A stretch of DNA of 64,000 nucleotides from Acidobacteriota bacterium (GCA_029781975.1 JAKOVQ010000046.1:124001-188000), one strand, 5' to 3'. Shown: positions 43,580-52,830, counted from the stretch's first letter. Numbers and translations are program-made. The notes: a model not told the origin generated them from the letters alone.

Positions 43580-44616
43580 CGGGGTCTCTCCGCGGACGGC
43601 TCCGGCACGCTCGCCCCCGAGATCCAGCGGTCCATCTCCGCCCACCGCTCGAAGAGCCATCGGTCGCGGCCCTCGGCCGGGATCGTCGACGCCCGAAAGC
43701 GGCGGAGCCGGACGCGAAGGGTCCCGCCGACGAGGGCTCCGTGCCAGAACCGCGGGAAGGTCGAGGCCCCCTCGAAGCCGGTGTGCTCGAGAAGGACGAC
43801 GTCGAGCCCCTTCGCCTCCTCGAGGAGGGCGAGCGGACCGCGGAGCTTCGGGGGGAGGACGTTCCGGAACGAGGCCGCGATCGCGGCCAGGGCGTCTTCC
43901 CCCTTCTCCGCGAGCGCCGCGACGGCCGCCGCGCGCCGCGGGTCGCTGAAGCGCTTCCCCTCGGGGTAGATGAGGACGGCCGAGCGGGCGTCGAGCCCGC
44001 GGGCGAGGGCCGCGACGGCGGCGACCTCCGCCTCGAGGCCGGGTCCCCGCCGCCTCACGAAGGCGTTCGGAAGGCGGCGGCCGACGATGTCGAGGCAGGG
44101 GTCCCAGAGGAGCTCGCGCTTCAGGACGTAGCGCAGGAGGAGGCGCCGGGGGTTCGCGACGAACGCCGCCGCGAGGACCGTGTCGGCCACGCTGGCGTGG
44201 CGCGCGAAGAGGAGGAACGGGGCCTCGTCCGCGAGGGCGAGACCCTCGGTGGAGACCCTCATCGAGAAGAGGCGCCGGCTCCCGAAGAAGAGGGCATCGC
44301 TCCAGCGCCGCTGGAGCGCGGCGTTCCGCTCGAGCCAGCGCCGGGGCCCGCCGACGCGGCCGCCGAGCGTGACGACCCAGAGCGCCGCGGCGGCGACGAC
44401 GCCGCCCGCCTCGCACGCGAGGTAGAGCGCGAAGAACCCGAGCGCCCGGGTCCGGGGGAGGGTCCTGGCCGCGCCGGCGAGGGTGTCCCAGGCGATGCCA
44501 ATGGCGGCCCAGAGCGGGGCCGCGACCACCGCCGTCACCCCCAGCAGGAGGGCGACCGGTACGGTCACCGCCCGGCGGGACCAGATCGCCAGGAGCGGCT
44601 CGGACCGCGGCGTCAC
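43576..44616 (-). CDS. 1-acyl-glycerol-3-phosphate acyltransferase-like (PlsC family)
   Basis: This 346-residue protein has two N-terminal helices (VPVALLLGVTAVVAAPLWAAIG, LGFFALYLACEAGGVVAAAALWVV) and then the acyltransferase motifs: HASVADTVLAA (HxxxxD) and IYPEGKRFSD (acyl-acceptor glycerol-phosphate motif FPEG-like), plus RRRGPGLEAE between them. It therefore transfers acyl chains to a lipid, although the exact acceptor is not clear. GTG at 44616 overlaps the DUF2177 stop, and its own stop overlaps the DUF1295 GTG. The three genes are likely translationally coupled. Confidence 0.85.
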   Translation of the reverse strand: MTPRSEPLLAIWSRRAVTVPVALLLGVTAVVAAPLWAAIGIAWDTLAGAARTLPRTRALGFFALYLACEAGGVVAAAALWVVTLGGRVGGPRRWLERNAALQRRWSDALFFGSRRLFSMRVSTEGLALADEAPFLLFARHASVADTVLAAAFVANPRRLLLRYVLKRELLWDPCLDIVGRRLPNAFVRRRGPGLEAEVAAVAALARGLDARSAVLIYPEGKRFSDPRRAAAVAALAEKGEDALAAIAASFRNVLPPKLRGPLALLEEAKGLDVVLLEHTGFEGASTFPRFWHGALVGGTLRVRLRRFRASTIPAEGRDRWLFERWAEMDRWISGASVPEPSAERPR

Positions 44617-45062
44617 CGGCGGGCGCCCTCCACGCCCCGCTGCGCGACCTTCCCCGCCAGGGCGGCGGCGGCCGTGAGGGCCACGCCCCAGGCGATGTCG
44701 ATCGGCACGATCCAGGCCGGCCAGTCGCGGAGCACCGCCCAGTTCGTCAGCTCGTAGGTCGCGTAGGCCACGAGCCCGAGCCCGGCGCCCCGCCGGGCCG
44801 CGTGGAGGGGACCCTCGCTGCGGAGGACGGCCCACGCGACCGTGACCGCCACGTAGAACGCGTAGAAGAGGAGGGCGGCCGGCCAGAGGACCTCCGGGCG
44901 CCGGAGAGGACCGAGGGCGGAGTCGTAGAGACCGCGCGCTACGAAGCCGAGCCATGCGAGGTCGAGGACGAGCGTCGTCGCGGCCGTCGCCAGAGTCGCC
45001 AGCGTCGCCGCGGCCGTCGCCGCGGCCCCGGGTCCGGGTCCCTTCTCAGGCCGAGACTTCAA
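44613..45062 (-). CDS. DUF2177-family small membrane protein
   Basis: This 149-residue protein has four hydrophobic helices, and the segments LDLAWLGFVARGLYDSALG and ATYELTNWAVLRDWPAWIVP match DUF2177. The start is TTG at 45062, supported by GGAGGTGAT 2 nt upstream, a near-perfect anti-Shine-Dalgarno match; no ATG or GTG fits. It opens the DUF2177-PlsC-DUF1295 operon. Function unknown, but the company suggests a lipid role. Confidence 0.82.
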   Translation of the reverse strand: MKSRPEKGPGPGAAATAAATLATLATAATTLVLDLAWLGFVARGLYDSALGPLRRPEVLWPAALLFYAFYVAVTVAWAVLRSEGPLHAARRGAGLGLVAYATYELTNWAVLRDWPAWIVPIDIAWGVALTAAAALAGKVAQRGVEGARR

Positions 45063-45183
45063 CGATCACCTCCGCCCGATCTCTACGACATCATGACCCG
45101 CCCGGACTCATCGGTCCTCCCGGACCTCCTGGACGCGTCCTTCGCGAGCTTCGGGCGGGACGAGGCGACCCGGCCGCGCCCTG

Positions 45184-45735
45184 TCAGGCGGTGTGCGCCT
45201 TCACCCAGGCGACGTACCGGTCCATCCAGCCCTGAAGGAAACCTTTGGGGCCCGCCGCCAGGTCGCCCGCCTCGTCGAAGAGCCCGTCCTTCGCCTGGAT
45301 GAAGGCCTCGGGCTGGCCGAGGGTCGGCACGTCCAGGTAGGCGAGGATGTTGCGCAGGTGCTGCTGCGCCATCGCCGTGCCGAAAGCCCCGGGCGAGGCG
45401 CCCAGGATGCCTGCGGGCTTGCCCGCCCAGGCGCTCTGGCCGTAGGGCCGCGAGGCCTGGTCGATGGCGTTCTTGAGGACGCCCGGGATGGACCGGTTGT
45501 ATTCGGGGGTGACGAAGAGGAGGCCCTGTGCGGCCGCGAGCTCCCCCTTCAGCCTCTTGACGGGCGCGGCCGGGCTCGCGTCGTCGTCCTGGTTGTAGAG
45601 GGGCAGGTCGCCGATCTGGGACTGCCTGAAAGAGAACTCCGCCGGCGCCAGCTTCGCGACGGCGCTGGCCAGCTTGCGATTAAAGGAGTCACGGCGAAGG
45701 CTGCCGACGACGACGGCGATCCGATAGCTGCTCAC
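45184..45735 (-). CDS. NADPH-dependent FMN reductase
   Basis: This 183-residue flavodoxin-like reductase has the phosphate loop VVVGSLRRDSFNRKLA and the LFVTPEYNRSIPGVLKNAID block seen in ChrR/azoreductase-type enzymes that reduce quinones or chromate. It starts at GTG 45735 with GGGAGG 5 nt upstream. Dimer-forming and soluble. Divergent from DUF3597. Confidence 0.9.
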   Translation of the reverse strand: MSSYRIAVVVGSLRRDSFNRKLASAVAKLAPAEFSFRQSQIGDLPLYNQDDDASPAAPVKRLKGELAAAQGLLFVTPEYNRSIPGVLKNAIDQASRPYGQSAWAGKPAGILGASPGAFGTAMAQQHLRNILAYLDVPTLGQPEAFIQAKDGLFDEAGDLAAGPKGFLQGWMDRYVAWVKAHTA

Positions 45736-45942
45736 GGGGACCTCCCTGCTGCAAGCCCGTGGCCTGCGAGCTCGTCCCGCACGCTACCACGGCCGGTTTC
45801 GCCGCCGGCAATGCTCGGGTTCCCAAACGGTTCGTTGACTATCGGCCCACCCGCCCGTACCGTGGACGTCCTGGTCGGTGGCGACGCCTCTCTGTAATCA
45901 GGCAGTGTCGCGCCGTCGCCCGAATCGACAAAGGAGAGCACC

Positions 45943-46353
45943 ATGGGCTTTTTCGGAAAGATCCTCGCGAAGCTCGGCATCGGCAAGGAGGACGCGGCCC
46001 CGGCGCCCGTGCCGGTCCCGGTCCCGGCTCCCGTCCCGTCCGCGGTCACGCCCGTCGTGGCGCCGATCGCAGCGGCGCCGGCTCCGATCGCGGTCGTCGA
46101 CGTCGTCGCGCACCTGGAGCAGCTCGCGGCGGCGAACCCTCAGAAGCTGAACTGGCGGACCTCCATCGTCGACCTCCTGAAGCTCCTCGACATCGACAGC
46201 AGCTTCGCGGCCCGCAAGGAGCTGGCCACGGAGCTGGGCTGCCCCGCGGAGCTGATGGGGGATTCTGCGAAAATGAACGTCTGGCTGCACAAGACGGTCC
46301 TCGCGCGGATCGCCGCCAACGGCGGAAACGTCCCGGCGGACCTCCTGGACTGA
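45943..46353 (+). CDS. DUF3597 domain protein
   Basis: This 136-residue protein begins MGFFGKILAKLG, has an Ala/Pro/Val-rich linker (residues 20-48), and ends in a DUF3597-type block, WRTSIVDLLKLLDIDSSFAARKELA, followed by MNVWLHKTVLARIAANGG. Function unknown. It is 34 bp upstream of the DUF937 gene and co-directional. Confidence 0.88.
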   Translation: MGFFGKILAKLGIGKEDAAPAPVPVPVPAPVPSAVTPVVAPIAAAPAPIAVVDVVAHLEQLAAANPQKLNWRTSIVDLLKLLDIDSSFAARKELATELGCPAELMGDSAKMNVWLHKTVLARIAANGGNVPADLLD

Positions 46354-46387
46354 CGCGCGGGACGAGAGCGCCCGAGGAGGAAGAGAC

Positions 46388-46996
46388 ATGCAGATCACCG
46401 ACATCCTCGCCCAGATGGGGGGCCTCCAGTCGATGGCACGGGAGCTGGGGATCAGCGAGTCGGAGGCGGCGAGCGGCGCCGCGGCGCTCGCCCCGGCCAT
46501 TCTCGGCGGGTTCAAGAAGCAGGCGCAGGCGCAGCCCGCGGGTCTCGAAGGGCTCGGCGGCCTCCTCGGGCAGCTCGGCGGCGGGGGTCTGCTCGACAAC
46601 GTCCTGTCGCCGGAGCCGACGGACGTGAATCGCGGCAACGACGTCCTCGGGCAGATCTTCGGCGGGAAGGACGTGAGCCGCGCGGTCGCGCAGAACGCGT
46701 CGTCGCAGTCGGGGCTCGACTCGGGCGTGCTGAGGAAGATGCTGCCGATGCTGGCGATGCTCGTCGCCGGCTACATGGCGAAGCAGGGAGGCGGCGCCGC
46801 CGCGACGCAGCCCGAGCCGGGCGGCGGGGGGCTCGGCGGCCTCCTGGGCGGCCTCTTCGGCGGCGGGAGCCCGGCGGCGGGTAACGCGGTACCGGGAGCC
46901 GCCGCGCCGGGGGGGCTCGCCTCGATGCTCGACCTCGACGGGGACGGCAACCCGCTGGACGACATCCTGAAGATGGCCGGCAAGGCCCTGGGCTAG
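46388..46996 (+). CDS. DUF937 domain protein
   Basis: This 202-residue Gly/Leu-rich protein opens with MQITDILAQMGGLQSMAREL and contains LGQIFGGKDVSRAVAQNAS and LRKMLPMLAMLVAGYMAKQ, the DUF937 pattern. The tail has glycine-rich repeats (GGLGGLLGGLFGGGSP) and a DLDGDGNPLDDILKMA EF-hand-like end. No enzyme role is seen. It forms a pair with the DUF3597 gene. Confidence 0.88.
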   Translation: MQITDILAQMGGLQSMARELGISESEAASGAAALAPAILGGFKKQAQAQPAGLEGLGGLLGQLGGGGLLDNVLSPEPTDVNRGNDVLGQIFGGKDVSRAVAQNASSQSGLDSGVLRKMLPMLAMLVAGYMAKQGGGAAATQPEPGGGGLGGLLGGLFGGGSPAAGNAVPGAAAPGGLASMLDLDGDGNPLDDILKMAGKALG

Positions 46997-47189
46997 CCTC
47001 GCCGGGGCTGGTGAGGTCGCAGGAGGCGCGTCCGGTGGCGCGCTGGCAGCGGAGCTCCGGTCGTCAGGCGCTGCCCGGCGGGGGAGGAGGCTCGCCTTCC
47101 CCGCGCCTCGCGTAGGATCGCGCCCTCGGAGGTGACCGACGGGGACGCGCGGCGACGATGGCCTCCTCAGCTCGCCGTTCCGGCGGCTC

Positions 47190-48512
47190 GTGAAGCTCGG
47201 CGGGCTCGTCGGGAGGGTCGGGGCGTCGGTGGCGGGGAGCCGCCTCGTCTCGCTCGCCCTCCCCGGGGCGTCGAAGGGGGCGAAGCGGGCGGAGAACCTC
47301 GTCCGGAACGCCGAGCGGATCGTGGAGACGCTGGGGCAGCTGAAGGGGGCGGCGATGAAGGCCGGCCAGATGCTGAGCCTTCAGGACACGCTCCTGCCGC
47401 CCGAGGTGGCCGCGGTCCTGAGGTCGCTCCAGAAGCAGGCCCCCCGGATCCCGTTCGAGGTGGTCCTCGGGGAGCTGAGGGCCGAGATCCCCGACTTCGA
47501 GCGCGTCTTCGCGCACATCGAGCCCGAGGCGTTCGCCGCGGCCTCCATCGGCCAGGTCCACCGCGCCACCCTGGCCGACGGGAGGGAGGTGGCCGTCAAG
47601 ATCCAGTACCCCGGGATCGACCGGGTGGTGGAGGCCGACCTCGGGAACCTCCGCCGCGTCCTCAAGACGCTCCTCGGGCTCGTCTCCTCCGTCGACTTCG
47701 ACCCGGTCTGGCGCGAGCTCCGCGCGCGGCTGCGCGAGGAGCTGGACTACCTCCACGAGGCCGAGAGCCTGCGCCGGATGGCGGCGCTCCACGCCGACGT
47801 GCCGGACGTGGTGATCCCGCGGGTCGTGGACGAGGCGACGACGCGGAGCGTCCTGACGATGGACTACGTGCCGGGCCTCTCGCCCGACGAGGCGTGCTCG
47901 GACCGCTACCGGCAGGAGCTGAAGGACCAGTGGGGCCTCGTCCTCTTCGACCTCCTCCTGCGCGGCCTCTTCACCCACCGGTTCCTCCACGCCGACCCCA
48001 ACCTCGCCAACTTCGCGTTCCTGCCCGACGGGAGGGTCGTCGTCTACGACCTCGGCTGCACGAAGGAGGTGCCGGCGCGGCTGGCGCGCGGGTACGCCGA
48101 GCTCTGCTTCGCCGTCCTCGAGGAGCGGGTGGACGACGTCCCGCGGGTCCTCGCCCGGATGGGGGTGCGCCGCGGCGACGGCGAGCCCCTCTCGGACGAG
48201 CTGGTCGCGCCGTACGTCGAGTCGGTCCTGAAGGTCGTCCACGACGCGAGGCCGTACCGCTTCGGCGAGGACGGCCGCGTCCACCGCCGCATCTTCGACG
48301 CCGTCTCGTCGAACCTCGGCGACACGGCGGGGATCCGGTTCCCGCGCGACATCGTCTTCGTCAACCGGACGGTCGTCGGGCTGTTCGGGAACCTCTCGCG
48401 CCTGAAGGCGACGGGGCCGTGGCGCGAGCACGTGGAGCGGTTCGCGGCGACGGCCGTGGGCGGGCGCGGGCGGGGAGGCGGGGGGGCGTTCGCTCCTCCC
48501 GCTCGCCGCTGA
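47190..48512 (+). CDS. ABC1/UbiB-family atypical kinase
   Basis: This 440-residue protein has the family KxGQ motif ([11 protein letters not shown]), the Ala-rich loop [15 protein letters not shown] and the [10 protein letters not shown] lysine block, then [12 protein letters not shown] and [10 protein letters not shown]. Such proteins support ubiquinone or terpenoid pathways as ATPases. The start is GTG 47190. It lacks the C-terminal membrane helices of UbiB, so lipid contact would be peripheral. The Gly-rich end ([11 protein letters not shown]) is likely disordered. Confidence 0.88.
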   Translation: MKLGGLVGRVGASVAGSRLVSLALPGASKGAKRAENLVRNAERIVETLGQLKGAAMKAGQMLSLQDTLLPPEVAAVLRSLQKQAPRIPFEVVLGELRAEIPDFERVFAHIEPEAFAAASIGQVHRATLADGREVAVKIQYPGIDRVVEADLGNLRRVLKTLLGLVSSVDFDPVWRELRARLREELDYLHEAESLRRMAALHADVPDVVIPRVVDEATTRSVLTMDYVPGLSPDEACSDRYRQELKDQWGLVLFDLLLRGLFTHRFLHADPNLANFAFLPDGRVVVYDLGCTKEVPARLARGYAELCFAVLEERVDDVPRVLARMGVRRGDGEPLSDELVAPYVESVLKVVHDARPYRFGEDGRVHRRIFDAVSSNLGDTAGIRFPRDIVFVNRTVVGLFGNLSRLKATGPWREHVERFAATAVGGRGRGGGGAFAPPARR

Positions 48513-48837
48513 GCGCTGCCGTTCGTCGGCGACGGCGCACCGGCCGGCTCTGTCTCGCGCCTCATGTCCGTAGCTGACGACGCGGGTGGCACCTGCCACG
48601 ACTCCCCGATCTTCTACTGCAGTTGCAGGAGCCGGCAAACCCGCCGGATGCCATCGTTCGTCGCGAAGAGGCTCGGTGCGGGAGGTCCACGCCGGCAGCG
48701 CGGTCGTGGGACGGGCCAGCAGGATTGCGGGCGAACAGTCCCACGTGCTGACGCGGGTCGTGGGGCGCTATCGGGTCCCGGGCGGGTGACGGGGCGCTCG
48801 GACGTCGAAGGGAGCCAGCACCGCCCCTGCCCCGCGG
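48513..48837. other. Intergenic region between convergent genes, no gene recognised
   Basis: This 325-bp stretch lies between the UbiB-like gene and a convergent secreted-protein gene. I see no RNA gene, no meaningful repeat and only short overlapping frames that lack ribosome sites and domain resemblance. Confidence 0.5.
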
Positions 48838-49383
48838 TCACTTCGGCTCGGGAGCGGGGGAGTAGATGACCCCTTTCGCGTCGTCCCAGGGGTGGACGGG
48901 GGCGCTGAAGGTGACGTCGTACTCGAAGACGTCGCCGGTCTCGCCGAACTTCAGCGGCTTCTCGGTGTGCGCCCGCCCGGCGATCTTCTTCTCGTCGAGG
49001 GCGGTCAGCTCGATCTTGTCCTTTCCCCTGATCGACGGCGTCCAGCCGTCCTTGAACCCCCCGTGCTCGATGTCGGTGTCGCCGAAATCGAGCCCCCCCT
49101 TGTCGTCGATCGCGATGAAGAGCCGGAGCGCGTGGACCTTCCCGGCCTTCCGGCGCGCGCTGATGGCGTCCGGGAAGAGGACGACATCCCGGAAGGCGAG
49201 GGGGACGTCGCTCAGGACGACCCGGACGCCGCTCGAGTCGACGTACGAGTACGCGTACTTCAGGGAGACGGCCTTGCCGTTGACGCTCATGCTCCCCTCG
49301 GCCTTGCCGTCGTCGGCGGCCCGGGCGGGGCGGAGCACGAGGACGGACGCGAGGAGGAGGAGGGCGGCGAGCGGACGCTTCAT
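48838..49383 (-). CDS. Small secreted protein, unknown function
   Basis: This 181-residue protein begins MKRPLAALLLLASVLVLRPARA, a clear signal peptide, and the mature part is a beta-rich single domain (SVNGKAVSLKYAYSYVD, DVVLFPDAISARRKAGK, LRLFIAIDDKGGLDFGD). ATG 49383 follows AGGAG. There are no Cys. The family is unknown to me. It is divergent from the NTF2-like gene, so both lie on either side of a shared promoter region of about 250 bp. Confidence 0.72.
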   Translation of the reverse strand: MKRPLAALLLLASVLVLRPARAADDGKAEGSMSVNGKAVSLKYAYSYVDSSGVRVVLSDVPLAFRDVVLFPDAISARRKAGKVHALRLFIAIDDKGGLDFGDTDIEHGGFKDGWTPSIRGKDKIELTALDEKKIAGRAHTEKPLKFGETGDVFEYDVTFSAPVHPWDDAKGVIYSPAPEPK

Positions 49384-49631
49384 GTCGAGGCTCCTCTTGG
49401 CGCTGCGGATCGATCGAGAGACCGCCGGCGCGGGCCGGCCGCGATGGGCGTCGGGACGAGGGCACCGTGATGATACGGGGAGCCGGAAGGTTTGAGCACC
49501 GCCGGCCGGGGGGAGGGCGAGCCCCTGCCGCGCCGCGTCGCCGGCCGTGCCGCCGGGTGACATGATTCGCGGCGCATCCGTCGGGAGGAGAGGTGAGGCG
49601 CGGCCTGGACGCGCCTCGAGGAGGGCTGGTG

Positions 49632-50237
49632 ATGAAGAAGGTCCCGAGGCTCGCCGGAGATCTGCTCGTCGGGCTCGCTGCCGTCCTGCTCACGCCGGCG
49701 CCCGCGCGGGCGCAGGCGCCCGCTCCGGCCCCGTCGCCCGCGTCGCCCGCTGCCACGGCTCCGGTCGTCGTCCCCGACGTCGCGCCGCGCCCGGAGGACG
49801 TGGCGACGATCGACGGGATCATGAAGGCGTTCTACGAGGTGATCTCCGGCCCGCCCGGCAAGCCGCGCGAGTGGGGGAGGGACCGGTCGCTCTACATCCC
49901 GGGGATCCGCTTCGTGGCGATGAAGGTCGACAAGGACGGCAAGCCCCGGGCCGTGGTCTCCACGCACCAGGAGTACGTCGAGCGGACCGACGCCTGGATG
50001 GTGAAGGAGGGGTTCCACGAGGTGGAGATCCACCGCGTGACGGAGCGTTTCGGGAACATCGCCCACGTCTTCTCCACCTACGAGACGCGCCACGCGAAGG
50101 GCGGCCCGCTCCTGGGCCGCGGCGTCAACTCGGTGGAGCTCTTCTGGGACGGCGCTCGCTGGTGGATCGCCTCCGCCATCTGGGACGACGAGCGCCCCGA
50201 CAGCCCGCTGCCGAAGGACCTGCTGCCCGGGCGCTGA
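49632..50237 (+). CDS. Secreted NTF2-like protein
   Basis: This 201-residue protein has a signal peptide ending in PAPARA-QAP and a Pro/Ala-rich linker before a compact domain. IDGIMKAFYEVISGPPGKP, RFGNIAHVFSTYETR, and VNSVELFWDGARWWIASAIW match SnoaL/NTF2-like folds, where a tryptophan-rich last strand is typical. Function unknown. ATG 49632. The HEAT-repeat gene follows 26 bp later. Confidence 0.8.
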   Translation: MKKVPRLAGDLLVGLAAVLLTPAPARAQAPAPAPSPASPAATAPVVVPDVAPRPEDVATIDGIMKAFYEVISGPPGKPREWGRDRSLYIPGIRFVAMKVDKDGKPRAVVSTHQEYVERTDAWMVKEGFHEVEIHRVTERFGNIAHVFSTYETRHAKGGPLLGRGVNSVELFWDGARWWIASAIWDDERPDSPLPKDLLPGR

Positions 50238-50263
50238 CGGAGGGGCGCGTAAGATTCGCTTCC

Positions 50264-51166
50264 ATGTCCAAGCAGCCGTCGTTCGACACGGTTCGACCGC
50301 TGGTGATCCTGGCCGTCGTCGTTGGCTTCGCCGTCGTGTCGTGGAAGCACATCCGGCTTCCCGGTTCCCCGGGAGGGGCGGCCGAGGTCGCGCCCACGGC
50401 GATCCCGCCCGAGCCGACTCCGGCTCTTCCTCGAGACGTCCCGGGCCTCGTCGCCGCGCTGCGCGACCCGAGCCCCGACGTCCGGCGGCAGGCCGCGGAG
50501 GCGCTCGGGAAGACCAAGGACCCGACGGCAGCCCTCCCGCTCCTGCAGGAGCTTGCGGACCAGGACGTCTACGCGAAGAGGGCAGCCGCGGAGGCCCTGG
50601 GGCTCGTCCTGCACAACGCTCCGATGGAGACGCCGGCCCGCCGGCAGGCTGTCGACGGGCTCGTCGGGCTCCTCTCGCATCCCGACTCCGCGGTGCGGTG
50701 CTCGGCCATGGAGGGTCTCGCCCACCTCCCCGACCGCCGCGCCGTTCCCGCCCTGATCGAGGTCCTCCGGAAGGACGTCGACATGATGGCGCGCGGCTAC
50801 GCCGCGTGGGCTCTCGGCCAGGTCCGGGACCCGCAGGCGGTGGGCCCGCTGATCGACGCCCTCGGCCAGAAGGACGCCGAGACCTGGAAGATCTCCTACG
50901 CCCTGGGCGAGATCGACGACCCGAGGGGACACGACGTCCTGCTGCAGGCGCTGAGGAAGAAGAAGTTCGACGAGGTCTCGGGCGCTGCGGACTTCTTCGT
51001 GAGGCTGAACGACCCGGAGGTCAACCGGCTCCTCGTCGAGATGCTCGACAAGACGCGGGACGGGGCCGTGGCGCTGGCGCTTGCCAAGTCCCCCGATCCC
51101 GTCGTCTCGAAGCGGGCACGGGAGTTCATGGGGGACGCGGGCCTCTCCCGGACCGACGACGACTAG
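50264..51166 (+). CDS. Membrane-anchored HEAT-repeat protein
   Basis: This 300-residue protein has one N-terminal helix (PLVILAVVVGFAVVSW) and a Pro-rich linker, then about six HEAT/PBS-type repeats, for example LRDPSPDVRRQAAEALGK, DVYAKRAAAEALG, HPDSAVRCSAMEGLAHL and MMARGYAAWALGQVRDP. Such repeats bind partners. It may be a scaffold for the preceding secreted protein. The terminal RAREFMGDAG also follows the repeat pattern. Confidence 0.88.
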   Translation: MSKQPSFDTVRPLVILAVVVGFAVVSWKHIRLPGSPGGAAEVAPTAIPPEPTPALPRDVPGLVAALRDPSPDVRRQAAEALGKTKDPTAALPLLQELADQDVYAKRAAAEALGLVLHNAPMETPARRQAVDGLVGLLSHPDSAVRCSAMEGLAHLPDRRAVPALIEVLRKDVDMMARGYAAWALGQVRDPQAVGPLIDALGQKDAETWKISYALGEIDDPRGHDVLLQALRKKKFDEVSGAADFFVRLNDPEVNRLLVEMLDKTRDGAVALALAKSPDPVVSKRAREFMGDAGLSRTDDD

Positions 51167-51304
51167 CCGCCGGCCGCCCGAGTCGATTCGCGGGCAAGAG
51201 AAGACGGGCGAAGGCCGGGAGATCGGGATCGGGGTTCGGCAGGATCTCGGGAACTTCGTTCCGTCATTCGAGGTCCCGGGGGCCGAAATCACGGATCACA
51301 GACC

Positions 51305-51404
51305 TGACCCCACCGGCCTCCACCGGCCATGACCCCACCGGCCATGACCCCACCGGCCACCGGCGTGCGACCCCGCGGGTGTGACCCCACGGGTGTGGGT
51401 CCCG
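51305..51404. repeat. Short GACCCCA-type direct repeats
   Basis: Three near-copies of GACCCCACCGGCCA(T/C) are followed by two copies of GACCCCGCGGGTGT/GACCCCACGGGTGT. A 15-bp unit recurs at a regular step without unique spacers. It lies between convergent genes (HEAT and lipoprotein), and pairings such as GACCC-GGGTC could form a transcript-end hairpin. It is too short and too uniform for a CRISPR array. Confidence 0.62.
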
Positions 51405-51830
51405 TCACTTGAAGATCGAGACCGTCCCCGAGACGACGCTGCAGCAGGCGCCCGTCCCGGTCTGGGAGCCGGCGAAGGCTGCGTCGATCCGGCCGCTCGA
51501 GATCGTGGCGGTCCCCGTGGCCTCTCCCGTGCACGGCGTCGCGAACTCCAGCGTGACGTCGGCCTTCCCGTCCGCCATCGTCCCCGTGAGGGTCCCGAGC
51601 CCGGTGACGGTGACCGTGACGTCGCAGCTCGTCTGCGTGACGGTGACCGGGATGGTCGTCCCGCTCTGCCCGCACGACGTGCTGAAGGTGGCGCGGTAGG
51701 CGCCGGACACGTCGTCGCATTTCGCCGTCGGCTCGGTCGGCGTCGGCTTCTCGAAGAACTTCTTGCACCCGCCGGGAAGACCGGCGCAGCAGACTCCCGC
51801 CAGCAGCAAGGCACGCGCCTCACGCTTCAT
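51405..51830 (-). CDS. Putative lipoprotein with beta-rich domain
   Basis: This 141-residue protein has an N-terminal hydrophobic stretch with lipobox LPGGC, ATG 51830 after GGAGGTG, and a mature domain with six cysteines (TAKCDD, STSCGQ, TSCDV, TPCTG, GACCS). Repeated TV/TG strands (TVTVTGLGTLTG) suggest a small beta-sandwich, as in other secreted carbohydrate-inhibitor-like modules. Function unknown. Confidence 0.75.
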   Translation of the reverse strand: MKREARALLLAGVCCAGLPGGCKKFFEKPTPTEPTAKCDDVSGAYRATFSTSCGQSGTTIPVTVTQTSCDVTVTVTGLGTLTGTMADGKADVTLEFATPCTGEATGTATISSGRIDAAFAGSQTGTGACCSVVSGTVSIFK

Positions 51831-51944
51831 GCTCACCTCCTGGAACGGTTCCCGAAGTGTTCCTACGGAGGCCGAAGGCGGGGCGTCTAAAAGGGCCACG
51901 GCGCGGCTTGCGCCCCTGGCGGGACCCGGGTGCACACTTGGGCC

Positions 51945-52292
51945 ATGATCGTGCCGGCCCTCTACGTCCACTGCGGCTTCGGCCTCGTCCTCGCCGTCGG
52001 CTCCCTCCCCCTCGCGCTCCGCCTCGTCCCGGCGAACCGCTTCTACGGCATCCGGATCCCGGAGGCCTTTTCCTCGGACGCGAGGTGGTACGACATCAAC
52101 GCGTACGGGGGCCGCCTCTTCCTCGTCTACGGCGTGCTCCTGACCACCTTCGGGTACCTGGCGCGCGACCTGGCCCCGCCCGCCACGAGCATCTGGTCGG
52201 CCGTGTTCATCACGGGCCCGCTCCTCCTGGCGCTGGCCCTCCTCTCCCCCATCCGGGCGTACGCCCGCCGGCGGGTCGAGGAGGGGCCGTGA
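51945..52292 (+). CDS. SdpI-like small membrane protein
   Basis: This 115-residue protein has three hydrophobic segments, and RLVPANRFYGIRIPEAFSSDARWYDIN closely follows the SdpI/YhfL signature block (NxxYGxRxP...W..N). SdpI proteins confer immunity to the SdpC toxin in Bacillus, but most relatives have no known role. ATG 51945 is preferred over a GTG 15 bp earlier by conservation of the helix start. Next gene is 62 bp downstream. Confidence 0.83.
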   Translation: MIVPALYVHCGFGLVLAVGSLPLALRLVPANRFYGIRIPEAFSSDARWYDINAYGGRLFLVYGVLLTTFGYLARDLAPPATSIWSAVFITGPLLLALALLSPIRAYARRRVEEGP

Positions 52293-52354
52293 GGCGGTTC
52301 GCCGCCGAAGGCCGCGCCGCCCTCGCGACGACGCGGCGGCGTAGCATCGTGACC

Positions 52355-52765
52355 ATGGCCATCTCCTCGACACGCAAGGCCGCCCCGAAACGCAAGAGTC
52401 CCGCAAGGACCTCTCCCGGACCGTCGGATTCCCCGTCCAGGCCCTTCCTCCGCTTCTACCACTCCGACGCCCTGCGGAAGAGGACGCTCTCGGTCCTCGC
52501 GGCGGTCGAGAAGGCAGGGGACGCCGCCGATCACCGCGAGGAGCTCGCGGACCTCGTCGTGGAGCTGACGAAGTGCGGCCTGGAGGCCTACTTCATGGAG
52601 CCGCTCAAGGCCTCCGGCGCAGGCTTCATCGTCCAGCAGTCCGCGAGCCTCGGCCTGGCCGGCTCGATGCAGGTCATGGGGTCGGCCATTCGGAGCATCG
52701 TCGGCCGCATGGACGCTCCGCAGGTCCTGTCGGTCTCCCGCTCCATCCGGGGCTTCATGCGGTGA
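52355..52765 (+). CDS. Hypothetical protein with basic N-terminus
   Basis: This 136-residue protein starts with a Lys/Arg/Pro/Ser-rich tail (MAISSTRKAAPKRKSPARTS). The rest is helical, with LADLVVELTKCGLEAYFMEPLK and AGFIVQQSASLGLAGSMQVM. The latter is a hydrophobic amphipathic region, not a clear transmembrane helix. No family recognised. Its frame and start fit a chain of co-directional genes. Confidence 0.65.
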   Translation: MAISSTRKAAPKRKSPARTSPGPSDSPSRPFLRFYHSDALRKRTLSVLAAVEKAGDAADHREELADLVVELTKCGLEAYFMEPLKASGAGFIVQQSASLGLAGSMQVMGSAIRSIVGRMDAPQVLSVSRSIRGFMR

Positions 52766-52830
52766 GCCCCAGTCCCGACGGGACGCCGCCGACGCCGCGC
52801 CCTCCGGCAGGAGTAGAGTCCTCCCGGGCC

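Noticed and set aside
45092..45302. Short plus-strand frame MTRPDSSVLPDLLDASF in the gap before the FMN reductase end
   Set aside because: It runs antisense into the reductase gene, has no ribosome site and becomes Arg/Pro-rich after 30 residues.
51305..51404. CRISPR array
   Set aside because: Repeats are 14-15 bp and contiguous without unique spacers; no cas genes are near.
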